This document shows, in pieces, positions 1 through 9,492 of a DNA stretch of 30,025 bases. Numbering within the stretch: position 1 is the stretch's first letter; each line of letters starts with the position of its first letter. This stretch comes from Verrucomicrobiota bacterium (GTDB lineage: Bacteria > Verrucomicrobiota > Verrucomicrobiia > Limisphaerales > UBA9464). Under the pieces are notes generated by a model. It had not been told where the DNA came from. It searched no databases and saw nothing but the letters and a program-made list of their open reading frames with translations. Position numbers and translations under genes: made by a program. The stretch is taken from contig JAPLUH010000509.1 of the NCBI GenBank assembly GCA_026397675.1, positions 1 through 30,025 on the forward strand, written 5' to 3'.

Positions 1-1
1 C

Positions 2-1570
<1,569 letters not shown>

Positions 1571-1606
1571 ACTCTCCATCGAGAGCCGTGAGTCACTCCG
1601 TTCCGA

Positions 1607-1626
1607 GCGCCCCAATGGACGGGCGC
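1607..1626 (+). terminator. GC-rich hairpin after the kinase gene, possible weak terminator
   Basis: A perfect 6-bp stem (GCGCCC with GGGCGC) closes an 8-nt loop about 35 bp after the kinase stop. No T-run follows, so intrinsic termination is doubtful. It could instead be a folded spacer or a Rho-associated site. Confidence 0.25.
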
Positions 1627-1693
1627 CCGAGCGAGGTGGCCGATCCTCGATTTCAAGCTGGCGGGCCGCAGGCTCGGTGGCTTCACTTCTGAA

Positions 1694-1903
1694 GTGGAGA
1701 TTCCTGAATTTAAGTTCTTCTGTTCCCACTGTGACCAACCGCTCCAATGCGAAGCACGGTTCGCTGGGCGCCAGATCCAATGCCCGGGCTGCAAGCACCT
1801 GATTCGTATTCCCAATCCCCCTTCAGGATTGGGCTTTACCCAGGTTTCTCCGGAATCGGGTCGGACCTGGGACACTCACGTGCCGACGCATCGTAATCCG
1901 TGA
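1694..1903 (+). CDS. Small zinc-ribbon protein
   Basis: A 69-residue product with two CxxC knuckles (CSHC near residue 10 and CPGC near residue 31), separated by a stretch rich in polar and aromatic residues and followed by a proline-rich tail. This matches the short zinc-ribbon module often found at the N-termini of planctomycete and verrucomicrobial membrane or FHA proteins; here it stands alone. The start chosen is GTG at 1694, because no ATG lies in frame before the upstream stop near 1590 and no clear Shine-Dalgarno is visible. The frame is open upstream to about 1592, so an unusual earlier start is possible. Function is unknown. It may be a truncated relic of a longer protein or a partner of the upstream kinase. 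Confidence 0.5.
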   Translation: MEIPEFKFFCSHCDQPLQCEARFAGRQIQCPGCKHLIRIPNPPSGLGFTQVSPESGRTWDTHVPTHRNP

Positions 1904-1945
1904 TCGCTTTTCGGTGCATCGAGAACGCAGGGAATTCCACAGATC

Positions 1946-3898
1946 ATGACTGCTGCTGAACTCTTCGGCCCGTTTCCGGAAGCCCTGGCCCGTCTGCGAA
2001 CTCGCGGGCCCGGTCCCGCCGGAAAACTCCCCCTCACCGAGGCGATGTTGCGCGAGGCTCCCAGCGGGGATCTCTTCGGCATGACCCAAAATGCGGGCAT
2101 GGGATGGAACCCGGCCGAATTGGGCCGCAAGCAATTCCTCATCCTCAGTACCCAGGGCGGTATCCGAGCCGAAGACGGTCGCCCCATCGCGCTGGGTTAC
2201 CACACGGGTCATTGGGAGATTGGCCTCCTCTCGTGGGCTGCCGCTGAAACCTTTCGCGAGGGCAAGGCGCTGCCCTTTGCCGCCTCTGTTTCCGATCCCT
2301 GTGATGGTCGCACCCAAGGCACGGTGGGCATGTTCGATAGCCTGCCGTTTCGCAATGACGCGGCCATCGTCTTCCGTCGTTTGATTCGATCCCTTCCGCA
2401 GCGGGTGGGGGTGCTCGGTGTGGCCACTTGTGACAAGGGCTTGCCCGCCATGATGATGGCGCTGGCCTCCCAGTTGGACCTGCCGACCGTGCTGGTTCCC
2501 GGCGGGGTGACGTTGCCCCCCGAACGCGGCGAAGATGCTGGCACCGTTCAAACTCTCGGAGCCCGATTCTCGCATGGGCTCGTCACGTTGGACGAGGCGG
2601 CCGACCTAGGATGCCGGGCTTGCGGCACGCCCGGCGGCGGCTGTCAGTTTTTAGGAACGGCGGCCACTTCACAGGTGGTGGCTGAAGCGTTGGGCCTGGC
2701 TCTGCCGCATTCGGCACTCGCACCCAGTGGCGAGCCGATCTGGCTCCAATTAGCCCGCGACTCGGCTCGTGCGCTGATGGCCCGCGAGAAGGTCGGCCTC
2801 ACCACGCGGGCGGTACTCACCGACTCCGCGTTGCGCAATGCGATGACCGTTCATGCGGCCTTTGGTGGTTCGACCAACTTGTTGCTGCACATCCCGGCCA
2901 TCGCCCATGCGGCCGGCCTTCGCCGACCCACGGTGGATGATTGGATCGCCATTAACCGCCGCACGCCCCGCCTCGTGAGCGTGATGCCCAATGGACCCAC
3001 CCACCATCCCACGGTGCGGGCCTTCTTGGCAGGCGGCGTGCCCGAGGTGATGCTGCACTTGCGAGATCTCGGGTTGCTCGACCTCGAGGCGCTGACGGCC
3101 ACGGGGGATCGGCTTGGTGAGACCTTGGATGCCTGGGCGCGGTCCGAGCGTCGATCGGTACTCCGCCAACGATTGCAGGAATTGGACGGTGTGGATCCGG
3201 ATTCGGTGATCCTGCCACCCGCCTTGGCCCGGGAACGCGGCCTGACCAGCACGGTGACCTTCCCGCGGGGCAACTTGGCTCCCGAGGGAGCGGTCATCAA
3301 GAGCACCTCCATCGATCCCGCGGTGCTGTCGCCCGAGGGGGTGTTCTTCTTGGAGGGGCCTGCTCGCGTGTTCACGCGCGAACGGGAGGCGATCATTGCC
3401 ATCAAGGCGGGTCACATCCGCGCCGGTGACGTGCTAGTTTTGGCCGGAGTGGGCCCCATGGGCACCGGCATGGAGGAGACCTACCAGTTGACCTCGGCCC
3501 TCAAGCACCTGCCCTTCGGCAAGTACGTGGCACTGATTACCGACGCGCGCTTTAGTGGCGTCTCGACCGGCGCCTGCATCGGTCATGTCGGCCCTGAAGC
3601 CTTGGCCGGCGGTCCTATCGGCCGAGTGCGCGATGGCGATCGTATCCGCATCCGCATCGACTGCCGAAATCTCGAAGGGTCACTGGATTTGGTCGGTGAT
3701 GCCGAGGGCCTTTGGGAACCGGGTCGTGCCGAGGTTGAACTGCAGACTCGCTCCGCCAACCCCGCACTAGCCCCGCACGAAAAACTCCCCGCTGACACCC
3801 GGCTCTGGGCCGCGCTAGTGGGTGCCAGCGGCGGAACTTGGGGTGGGTGTGTCTATGATGTTGATTCGATTGTCGCGGCGTTGGAGCGGGCGCAGTGA
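1946..3898 (+). CDS. yjhG: YjhG/YagF-family dehydratase (probable D-xylonate dehydratase)
   Basis: A 650-residue member of the IlvD/Edd dehydratase superfamily. Its length and motifs fit the YjhG/YagF branch better than dihydroxy-acid dehydratase IlvD (about 560 aa): FGMTQNAGMGW near residue 45, STQGGIRAEDGRPIALGYHT near 68, and HAAFGGSTNLLLHIPAIAHA. The Fe-S cluster and metal cysteines of the family are present in SDPCDGR (C119), TCDKGLPA (C162) and CRACGTPGGGCQFLGTA (C223, C226, C233). E. coli YjhG and YagF dehydrate D-xylonate to 2-keto-3-deoxy-xylonate, and that reaction is inferred here. No aldolase, transporter or sugar dehydrogenase lies beside it, so the physiological substrate is open. 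ATG at 1946 follows a weak AGGGA. Confidence 0.88.
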   Translation: MTAAELFGPFPEALARLRTRGPGPAGKLPLTEAMLREAPSGDLFGMTQNAGMGWNPAELGRKQFLILSTQGGIRAEDGRPIALGYHTGHWEIGLLSWAAAETFREGKALPFAASVSDPCDGRTQGTVGMFDSLPFRNDAAIVFRRLIRSLPQRVGVLGVATCDKGLPAMMMALASQLDLPTVLVPGGVTLPPERGEDAGTVQTLGARFSHGLVTLDEAADLGCRACGTPGGGCQFLGTAATSQVVAEALGLALPHSALAPSGEPIWLQLARDSARALMAREKVGLTTRAVLTDSALRNAMTVHAAFGGSTNLLLHIPAIAHAAGLRRPTVDDWIAINRRTPRLVSVMPNGPTHHPTVRAFLAGGVPEVMLHLRDLGLLDLEALTATGDRLGETLDAWARSERRSVLRQRLQELDGVDPDSVILPPALARERGLTSTVTFPRGNLAPEGAVIKSTSIDPAVLSPEGVFFLEGPARVFTREREAIIAIKAGHIRAGDVLVLAGVGPMGTGMEETYQLTSALKHLPFGKYVALITDARFSGVSTGACIGHVGPEALAGGPIGRVRDGDRIRIRIDCRNLEGSLDLVGDAEGLWEPGRAEVELQTRSANPALAPHEKLPADTRLWAALVGASGGTWGGCVYDVDSIVAALERAQ

Positions 3899-3950
3899 TG
3901 GGGCGATCCAATCCAAGCGCCGCCCTCAAGATCCGGTGCAGTCCCTGAGG

Positions 3951-4166
3951 GGTCGCGATTTTCGTTTTTGTCCGGACACGGGAGTGTTTGAGACGGTGGC
4001 GGGCCGCAGTCAGTTCGGTTTGGCCGGCGACGATTGGGGTAACCGTTTGCTTTCTTGGAACACCCTTCCCATCTGGCACGAAGTCATTCCCGATGCGTTT
4101 TTGTCCCGCTTGCCGGTGCTGGAAGCGGTGGATCCCTTGGCGGATCTCTTACCAAAGCAGCCCTGA
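3951..4166 (+). pseudogene. Remnant of a PVC-type membrane-bound dehydrogenase
   Basis: The frame ending at 4166 encodes about 71 residues that read like an internal piece of the PVC-superphylum putative membrane-bound dehydrogenase family (L-sorbosone-dehydrogenase-like beta-propeller, TIGR02604 type). The recognisable core runs GRDFRFCPDTG, then SQFGLAGDDWGN, then NTLPIWHEVIPDAFL. The rest of that protein, normally 900 or more residues with a haem-binding C-terminus, is absent on both sides, and residues before the GRDFRF motif do not resemble the family. It is therefore probably a decayed fragment left by deletion just behind the dehydratase gene. The family resemblance comes from memory of the conserved FRF-PDTG and DDWGN motifs and was not searched. 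Confidence 0.6.
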
Positions 4167-4195
4167 TTCCTGCGCAGCATGGGCATAAAGCGCCA

Positions 4196-4405
4196 GACAC
4201 TTCCTTGAGGTGTCAGAAATGGATGAGGTGACCCGTTCTCAATTCAGGCGGACGAGCCGTCACGATGGATCCCGGAGATCCTTCGATCCACGAAGTATCC
4301 GGGCATTCCACGGCCGCTCCTGCTCATCTAAATTGTAGTAGTGAGCCAGGTTCATCATCTCGATGAATCCTTTTACCGCGGTCTTAGGGGCGCTGCGCGC
4401 TACCC
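4196..4405 (+). promoter_or_regulatory. Hairpin-rich noncoding leader before the nitrate operon
   Basis: The 269-bp gap before the operon (4167-4435) holds four inverted repeats. They are 4196-4203 with 4207-4214 (8 bp, one G-T, 3-nt loop), GGATC/GATCC at 4267-4281, an 8-bp bulged stem CCTGCTCA with TGAGCCAGG at 4319-4350, and a GC-rich hairpin at 4387-4405 ending about 30 nt before the ATG. None has a T-run, so none is a classical terminator. The first may end upstream transcription; the others may form a 5' leader for nitrate-dependent control. I found no convincing sigma-70 or sigma-54 promoter. Confidence 0.35.
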
Positions 4406-4435
4406 GGCATCCAGTACGCTGGTCTGCGGGGAGGA

Positions 4436-5557
4436 ATGAGTCGCTCCTCAGCCAAACTGTCAAAAATTCAAGGACCCCGAGTTGTCTTGAGCCTGCCCGA
4501 GATTCGCTTGGGATTCGTGCCGCTCAATGACTGCGCTCCGCTGATTGTTGCCCAGGAGTTGGGTTTCTTTGCCCGACAGGGACTACGGGTCCGCCTGAGT
4601 CGGGAACTGGGATGGGCTTCGGTCCGAAACAAACTCGCCTATGGAGAACTCGAGGGCGCCCACGCTCCGTGCGGCCTACCTCTGGCCTTGAGTCTAGGTC
4701 TCGACGATCTTCCGTCCCCTTGCAGCACCGGATTGGTGCTCAACCTCAATGGTAATGCCATCACGGTGGCGCGCCGCTTTCATGACGAGGGCGTGCGCAC
4801 CGCCGAAGACCTGGCCCGATGGGTGGCGCGGCGCCGGGATGGCCCGATTACCTTCGGGACCGTCTCCACTTATTCCACGCACTCACGACTGCTTCGTGGA
4901 TGGCTGGCGGCGGCCAATATGATCGAGGGACGCGACTACCAGGTGGTCATCGTTCCCCCCAAGCAAATCCTCAAGGGGCTGAGCTCGGGTCATCTGGATG
5001 GGTATTGTGTCGGTGAACCGTGGAACTCCGAGGCGGTGCTCCGGGGTCTGGGTTGCTGCCTGGCCACTAGTTGCTCGGTAGCACCTCGTCATCCTGAAAA
5101 GGTACTCGCCGTTCGCGGTGATTGGGCCACGACGGAGCCAGAGCAGCATGAGCGCCTGGTGACCGCCGTGTTGGAGGCCTGCCACCTCTGTGACCGAGCC
5201 GATGAGGCCGAGACCGTGATCGATCTTCTGGCTCGTCCCGAATACCTGAACTTGTCAGCGGAGTTCATTCGCCCGGCTTGGACCGGCCGGGTCCCGATCT
5301 CGGGAGGTCAGACATCTCGTCTGCCTGAGTTCAATTGCTTCCATCGCTTTGATGCCAACGCGCCAACCCCGGAAAAGGCCGAATGGATCCTCCGGGAACT
5401 CTACGGTGATCACCCTGGCCGGCCGCTAAGGCCCGATTGGATCAAATCGGTCTTTCGCATGGATGTCTATGAGGCGGCCCGCAGCCGCTGGTCCCTTTCC
5501 AAGTCTCCACTCAAACCCACTCGACACGTCTATGAACCCCACACCCTGTCGGCCTGA
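4436..5557 (+). CDS. Cytoplasmic NrtA-like nitrate-binding protein (NasS-like sensor candidate)
   Basis: A 373-residue homologue of the periplasmic nitrate-binding protein NrtA/CmpA: GFVPLNDCAPLIVAQELGFF near the start, GWASVRNKLAYGELEGAHAP, and SGHLDGYCVGEPWNSEAV in the middle. Unlike the next gene product it has no signal peptide, lipobox or twin arginine, so it should stay in the cytoplasm. Two known precedents fit. One is NasS, a soluble NrtA-like nitrate sensor that controls the antiterminator NasT. The other is the NrtA-like regulatory domain fused to the C-terminus of cyanobacterial NrtC, which this operon's NrtC lacks. No NasT (ANTAR) gene is in the window. A GGGGAGG lies only 1 nt before ATG 4436, unusually close, so a slightly later start is possible. 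Its end overlaps the next gene by 26 bp. Confidence 0.8.
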   Translation: MSRSSAKLSKIQGPRVVLSLPEIRLGFVPLNDCAPLIVAQELGFFARQGLRVRLSRELGWASVRNKLAYGELEGAHAPCGLPLALSLGLDDLPSPCSTGLVLNLNGNAITVARRFHDEGVRTAEDLARWVARRRDGPITFGTVSTYSTHSRLLRGWLAAANMIEGRDYQVVIVPPKQILKGLSSGHLDGYCVGEPWNSEAVLRGLGCCLATSCSVAPRHPEKVLAVRGDWATTEPEQHERLVTAVLEACHLCDRADEAETVIDLLARPEYLNLSAEFIRPAWTGRVPISGGQTSRLPEFNCFHRFDANAPTPEKAEWILRELYGDHPGRPLRPDWIKSVFRMDVYEAARSRWSLSKSPLKPTRHVYEPHTLSA

Positions 5558-6794
5558 AATATCCCGTCGCCGTTTTCTTCGCACCACCGCTGCCGGAACT
5601 CTGCTCGCCGGGCTTCCCACCGGTTGGATGGGATCGGTTTATGCCGATGATTCGCCGGAATCCCCGAATGTGCGCTTCGGCATCATCGCGCTGACCGATT
5701 GCTCCCCGATCGTCATCGCCCATGAGAAAGGCCTCTTCAAGAAATACGGCATCCAGTCTTCGGTTTCTAAGGAAGCCAGTTGGGCGGTAATCCGCGACAA
5801 GCTGCAGACCGGCGACAATCAGGCCACGCACATGCTGTTGGGCATGCCCATCGCATCCACCATGGGTCTTCTCGGTTCGGCCAAGAAGCCGATGGTCTTT
5901 CCGTGGATCCTCAATCGCAACGGCCAAGCGATCACGCTCAAGTCTGAACTGATGGGCAAGGTTCAGGAGGATCCGAAGGCCCTGAAGCCCTTTGTTGAAA
6001 AGGCCAAGTCCTTGGGCGAACCGATGACCTTCGCCATGACCTTCCCTCCAGGGACTCATGCCATGTGGTTGCGCTATTACCTTGCCGCCGGAGGCATCAA
6101 CCCCGACAAGGACGTCAACCTCATTACCATCCCGCCGCCCCAGATGGTCGCCAACATGAAGGTCGGCAAGATGGATGGGTTCTGCGTCGGTGAACCGTGG
6201 AACGCTCGAGCCGTGAGCGACAAAATTGGGTTCACCTCCATCACCACACAGAAGATCTGGAAAGACCATCCTGAGAAGGTTTGCGCCTTCCTCGCTGAAT
6301 ACGCAGACAAGAACCCGAAAACGGTGAGGGCCGTGCTCAAGGCCCTGCATGAAGCCTCGGTGTGGCTCGATGATTTGGGGAATCGTCCCGAGCAGTGCGA
6401 CATTGTTAGCAAACCGAGTTATGTGAACTGCCCCAAGGAAGTGATCCTTGGACGGTTGCTCGGAGACTACGACATGGGTGACGGACGGAAGTTCAAGGAT
6501 CCGTCTCCGATGATTTTCAGCCAGCGCAACTGCAACTACCCGCAGACCAAGTACGTGACCTGGTGGCTGAGCCAGTTCCGGCGTTGGGGCATGGTCACCG
6601 GTGCGCCCGATTACGCCGGGATCGCGGCCAAGGTGGCACGGACGGATTTGTATGAAGCGGCCATGAAGGAGATCGGGGCCGTCCATGGCGGGCGTGATGA
6701 TCGCCCTGAGACCCTCTTCGACGGCATTACCTTCGATCCCGCCCAGCCCGAGGCCTACGCCCAGGCCTTCGCGGTGAAGAACCTCAAGGGTTGA
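5532..6794 (+). CDS. nrtA: Nitrate ABC transporter substrate-binding protein, Tat-exported
   Basis: A 420-residue NrtA/CmpA-type solute-binding protein. ATG 5532 is preferred over the in-frame start at 5463 because it puts a textbook Tat signal at the N-terminus: SRRRFLR at residues 11-17, a hydrophobic stretch, and a likely cleavage after VYA near residue 38. Family motifs include VRFGIIALTDCSPIVIAHEK, FPPGTHAMWLRYYLA and KMDGFCVGEPWNARAV, the last almost the same as in the upstream cytoplasmic paralogue. The protein should bind nitrate (possibly nitrite) in the periplasm and hand it to NrtB. Tat export implies that it folds before translocation. The start overlaps the upstream gene by 26 bp, suggesting coupled translation. 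Confidence 0.93.
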   Translation: MNPTPCRPEISRRRFLRTTAAGTLLAGLPTGWMGSVYADDSPESPNVRFGIIALTDCSPIVIAHEKGLFKKYGIQSSVSKEASWAVIRDKLQTGDNQATHMLLGMPIASTMGLLGSAKKPMVFPWILNRNGQAITLKSELMGKVQEDPKALKPFVEKAKSLGEPMTFAMTFPPGTHAMWLRYYLAAGGINPDKDVNLITIPPPQMVANMKVGKMDGFCVGEPWNARAVSDKIGFTSITTQKIWKDHPEKVCAFLAEYADKNPKTVRAVLKALHEASVWLDDLGNRPEQCDIVSKPSYVNCPKEVILGRLLGDYDMGDGRKFKDPSPMIFSQRNCNYPQTKYVTWWLSQFRRWGMVTGAPDYAGIAAKVARTDLYEAAMKEIGAVHGGRDDRPETLFDGITFDPAQPEAYAQAFAVKNLKG

Positions 6795-6800
6795 TCTGGA

Positions 6801-7640
6801 ATGAAAAAAATCCATTGGGATGCGGTGCTCATGCCGTTGGTGGGCATCGCCCTGACCCTGCTGGCTTGGCAGATGATCTCCGGCCGTATCGTGACCCGGA
6901 GCCTCGCCGATGGGACGGTCGAAGAGGTGAAGCTCGGTTGGGTCCAAGACCTGCCGGGCCCGGTGCAAACTTGGGAAAAGACGCGCAAATATGTCGTCGA
7001 GCCCTTCGCTAAGCGTGAGGAACTCGACCAGGGAATCCTGCGGTTCACCTGGTACTCGTTGGTGATCGTCGCCAAGGGCTACGCCATCGCCCTGATTCTA
7101 GGAACTCCCTTGGGTTTTCTGCTCGGCCTCTCGTCAACCTTTTCAAAAATGTTCGACCCGATCATTCAGGTGCTGAGACCTGTGTCGCCCCTGGCCTGGA
7201 TGCCGCTCGGCGTGGTGCTCTTCGCCAATGCCGGCAAGAGCGCCAACGAATTGGCGGCGCTCTTCACCATCGCCGTCTGCGCCATGTGGCCCACGGTCCT
7301 CAATACCGCGGTCGGGGTGCGGGCCATCCCGCAGGACTACCTGAATGTGGCCCGTGTTCTGAAGCTCTCGAGGACGCAGACGCTGCTGAAGATCATGATC
7401 CCGGCCACCCTGCCGTACATGTTCACCGGCTACCGCCTGAGTTTGGGCATCGCCTGGTTGGTCATTGTGGCGGTGGAGATGCTGACCGGTCGCATCGGCA
7501 TCGGGAACTTCCTCTGGAACGAATACAACAACGGTCTCTACACGAGCATCGTCCTCTGCATCGTGACCATTGGTCTGGTCGGCTTCGCACTCGACCGGGC
7601 CATGAGCCTCTTGGAGCGCCGCTTCAAGAGCATCCTCTGA
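6801..7640 (+). CDS. nrtB: Nitrate ABC transporter permease
   Basis: A 279-residue inner-membrane permease of the NrtB/SsuC/TauC group. An N-terminal membrane segment (residues 10-28) is followed by a soluble stretch of about 50 residues and then the binding-protein-dependent transport domain with about five further segments. The coupling-helix EAA region is visible around YLNVARVLKLSRTQTLLKIM, followed by IPATLPYMFTGYRLSLGIAW. The terminal part VAVEMLTGRIGIGNFLWNEY matches nitrate permeases. The gene starts 6 bp after nrtA, with AAGGG about 10 nt upstream, and is followed 10 bp later by the first ATPase. It would dimerise to form the nitrate channel energised by NrtC and NrtD. Confidence 0.93.
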   Translation: MKKIHWDAVLMPLVGIALTLLAWQMISGRIVTRSLADGTVEEVKLGWVQDLPGPVQTWEKTRKYVVEPFAKREELDQGILRFTWYSLVIVAKGYAIALILGTPLGFLLGLSSTFSKMFDPIIQVLRPVSPLAWMPLGVVLFANAGKSANELAALFTIAVCAMWPTVLNTAVGVRAIPQDYLNVARVLKLSRTQTLLKIMIPATLPYMFTGYRLSLGIAWLVIVAVEMLTGRIGIGNFLWNEYNNGLYTSIVLCIVTIGLVGFALDRAMSLLERRFKSIL

Positions 7641-7650
7641 ACCGATTCCC

Positions 7651-8568
7651 ATGTCCTTCCTTGTTCTCCATCAGGTCTCCAAAGGATTCGGCCCTCCCGA
7701 GGCGCGCCGAGAGGTCCTTCGCGGAGTGGATCTCTCCGTGAAGCAGGGTGAGATCGTGGCCATCGTCGGCTACTCCGGTGCCGGCAAATCGACCTTGCTG
7801 CACTTGGTTTCCGGACTGCTGAAGCCCGACGCCGGTTCCGTGAGCCTCGGGGGGAGGGTCATCGAGGGGCCGGGCACTGATCGCGGGGTGGTGTTCCAGA
7901 ATTACAGCCTGCTTCCCTGGATGACTGTGGCCGAGAACATCCGGTTGGCCGTGGACTCGGTCTTTCCGGATTGGAGCGAAACCCGCCGCTCCGAGCAGGT
8001 GGATCGGTATATCCACTTGGTCAATCTGACTCATGCCCGGGATCGGCGTCCGAGCGAGTTGTCCGGAGGTATGCGCCAGCGGGTCTCCGTGGCCCGAGCT
8101 CTGGCTATGGATCCTCAAATCCTTCTGCTCGATGAGCCGCTGGGCGCCCTCGATGCACTGACGCGTGGAACCCTTCAGGATGAAATTTCCGGCATTTGCC
8201 GCGCTTCCGGAAAGACCGTCGTGCTCATCACCAACGATCCCGATGAGGGGATCTTAATGGCCGACCGGATCATCCCGCTGAGTGCCGGCCCAGGAGCAAT
8301 TCTGGGGCCTTCGTTCCCGGTCGCTCTCGACCCCACTCGGGATCGCCGCGCCCTCAATCACGATCCTCGCTTCAAGGCGCTCCGGGCCGAGGTTGTCGCC
8401 TGGCTTTTGGGCCCAGGGGCCCGTCCGGCAATTTCCGTTTCCCGAAAGCTGATCCTGCCGGATTTAGAGCCGGAGGATCTCGAAATTCCAAGACCTCTCA
8501 TCGGGGGGCGTCGTCGGTCGCGTCGGCGATCCGAGGAGCGGCGGGAAACAGTGGATCTCACCCCTTAG
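7651..8568 (+). CDS. nrtC: Nitrate ABC transporter ATPase, degenerate H-loop
   Basis: A 305-residue ABC ATPase with Walker A GYSGAGKST (residues 40-48), a Q-loop in VFQNYSLLPW, signature LSGGMRQRV (137-145) and Walker B LLLDEP followed by a D-loop. At the H-loop, where a catalytic histidine is expected, it reads ITNDPDEG, with Asn at about residue 195. The partner ATPase keeps the histidine, so this may be the less active half of a heterodimer. The C-terminus ends in a short, very basic tail (RRRSRRRSEERR) and lacks the NrtA-like regulatory domain of cyanobacterial NrtC. The next ATPase gene begins 6 bp after its stop. The nrtC versus nrtD symbols follow gene order. Confidence 0.88.
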   Translation: MSFLVLHQVSKGFGPPEARREVLRGVDLSVKQGEIVAIVGYSGAGKSTLLHLVSGLLKPDAGSVSLGGRVIEGPGTDRGVVFQNYSLLPWMTVAENIRLAVDSVFPDWSETRRSEQVDRYIHLVNLTHARDRRPSELSGGMRQRVSVARALAMDPQILLLDEPLGALDALTRGTLQDEISGICRASGKTVVLITNDPDEGILMADRIIPLSAGPGAILGPSFPVALDPTRDRRALNHDPRFKALRAEVVAWLLGPGARPAISVSRKLILPDLEPEDLEIPRPLIGGRRRSRRRSEERRETVDLTP

Positions 8569-8574
8569 GCACCT

Positions 8575-9432
8575 ATGGCTGATCACGTCGAAATCTCCCA
8601 CCTCAGCAAGGTGTTCCCGACGCCCAAGGGCCCGCTACGGGTGGTGAAGGACTTTAATCTCCGCATCCGGCAGGGGGAGTTTGTTACCCTCATCGGCCAC
8701 TCGGGATGCGGCAAGAGCACCGTGCTCTCTATTCTGGCTGGTCTGAGCGAGGCCTCGGCCGGGGGGATCGTGCTTGCGGGTCGGGAGCTCACCGGGCCCG
8801 GGCCCGATCGGGGTGTGGTGTTCCAGTCCCCTAATCTTCTCCCATGGATGACCGCGCTGGAGAATGTGATGCTCGGGGTCGACCAGGTTTTCTACACCGC
8901 CTCGCGCGAAGAGCGCCGCCAAATCGCCGAGTACTATCTCACGGTAGTTGGCCTGGGCGAGGCCCTGCATCAGAGACCCTCCGAATTGAGTCAGGGCATG
9001 CGCCAGCGGGTAGGAATCGCCCGAGCGTTCGCGCTGTCGCCGAAGATGCTGCTGCTCGACGAGCCCTTCGGGATGCTCGATTCGCTCACTCGATTCGAGC
9101 TTCAGCAGGTCTTACTCGACCTCTGGAATCGAACTCGCCTGACGGCACTCATGGTCACGCACGATGTCGATGAAGCACTCTTCTTATCCGACCGCATCGT
9201 GATGATGACCAATGGCCCGGAGGCTGAGGTGGGGGAAATTCTCCACGTGCCGTTCCCTCGGCCCCGCCGCCGCCAGGAATTGCTAGAAAACCCAGAATAC
9301 TACCGGCTCCGCGAGCAACTCATCGAGTTCCTCCATGTGCGGGCTTACACCCTCAAGGGACAGACACCCAAGGGGCCGTCATCGACAGCTCCAGTCCTCC
9401 GGGCCGCCTCGTCCGTTGCCGTAGCCGCATAA
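8575..9432 (+). CDS. nrtD: Nitrate ABC transporter ATPase
   Basis: A 285-residue ABC ATPase of the NrtD/NasD type: Walker A GHSGCGKST (residues 41-49), Q-loop in VVFQSPNLLPW, signature LSQGMRQRV (138-146), Walker B LLLDEPFGMLDS, and a regular H-loop VTHDVDEALFLSDR with His at about 196. The segment IVMMTNGPEAEVGEI and the run FPRPRRR with NPEYYRLR near the end are typical of nitrate/cyanate transporter ATPases. It should pair with the preceding ATPase, which lacks the H-loop histidine, and may provide the main hydrolysis site. A gap of 60 bp separates it from the porin gene; I saw no terminator there, so the operon probably continues. Confidence 0.92.
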   Translation: MADHVEISHLSKVFPTPKGPLRVVKDFNLRIRQGEFVTLIGHSGCGKSTVLSILAGLSEASAGGIVLAGRELTGPGPDRGVVFQSPNLLPWMTALENVMLGVDQVFYTASREERRQIAEYYLTVVGLGEALHQRPSELSQGMRQRVGIARAFALSPKMLLLDEPFGMLDSLTRFELQQVLLDLWNRTRLTALMVTHDVDEALFLSDRIVMMTNGPEAEVGEILHVPFPRPRRRQELLENPEYYRLREQLIEFLHVRAYTLKGQTPKGPSSTAPVLRAASSVAVAA

Positions 9433-9492
9433 TCCCCAGGACACTCCTTTAATCTCCGTATCACCAACCCTGACCCAGACCCGATAACAGCC

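Noticed and set aside
1946..3898. The dehydratase as IlvD (dihydroxy-acid dehydratase, branched-chain amino-acid synthesis).
   Set aside because: The length of 650 residues and the FGMTQNAGMGW and GHWE blocks fit the YjhG/YagF branch, and no branched-chain pathway genes are nearby.
4260..4463. A 67-codon minus-strand frame in the nitrate operon leader with a fairly natural-looking C-terminal half.
   Set aside because: No family was recognised, it overlaps the start of the NasS-like gene, and it lacks a ribosome site. It could be a relic of a lost gene, but the sequence alone does not support a call.
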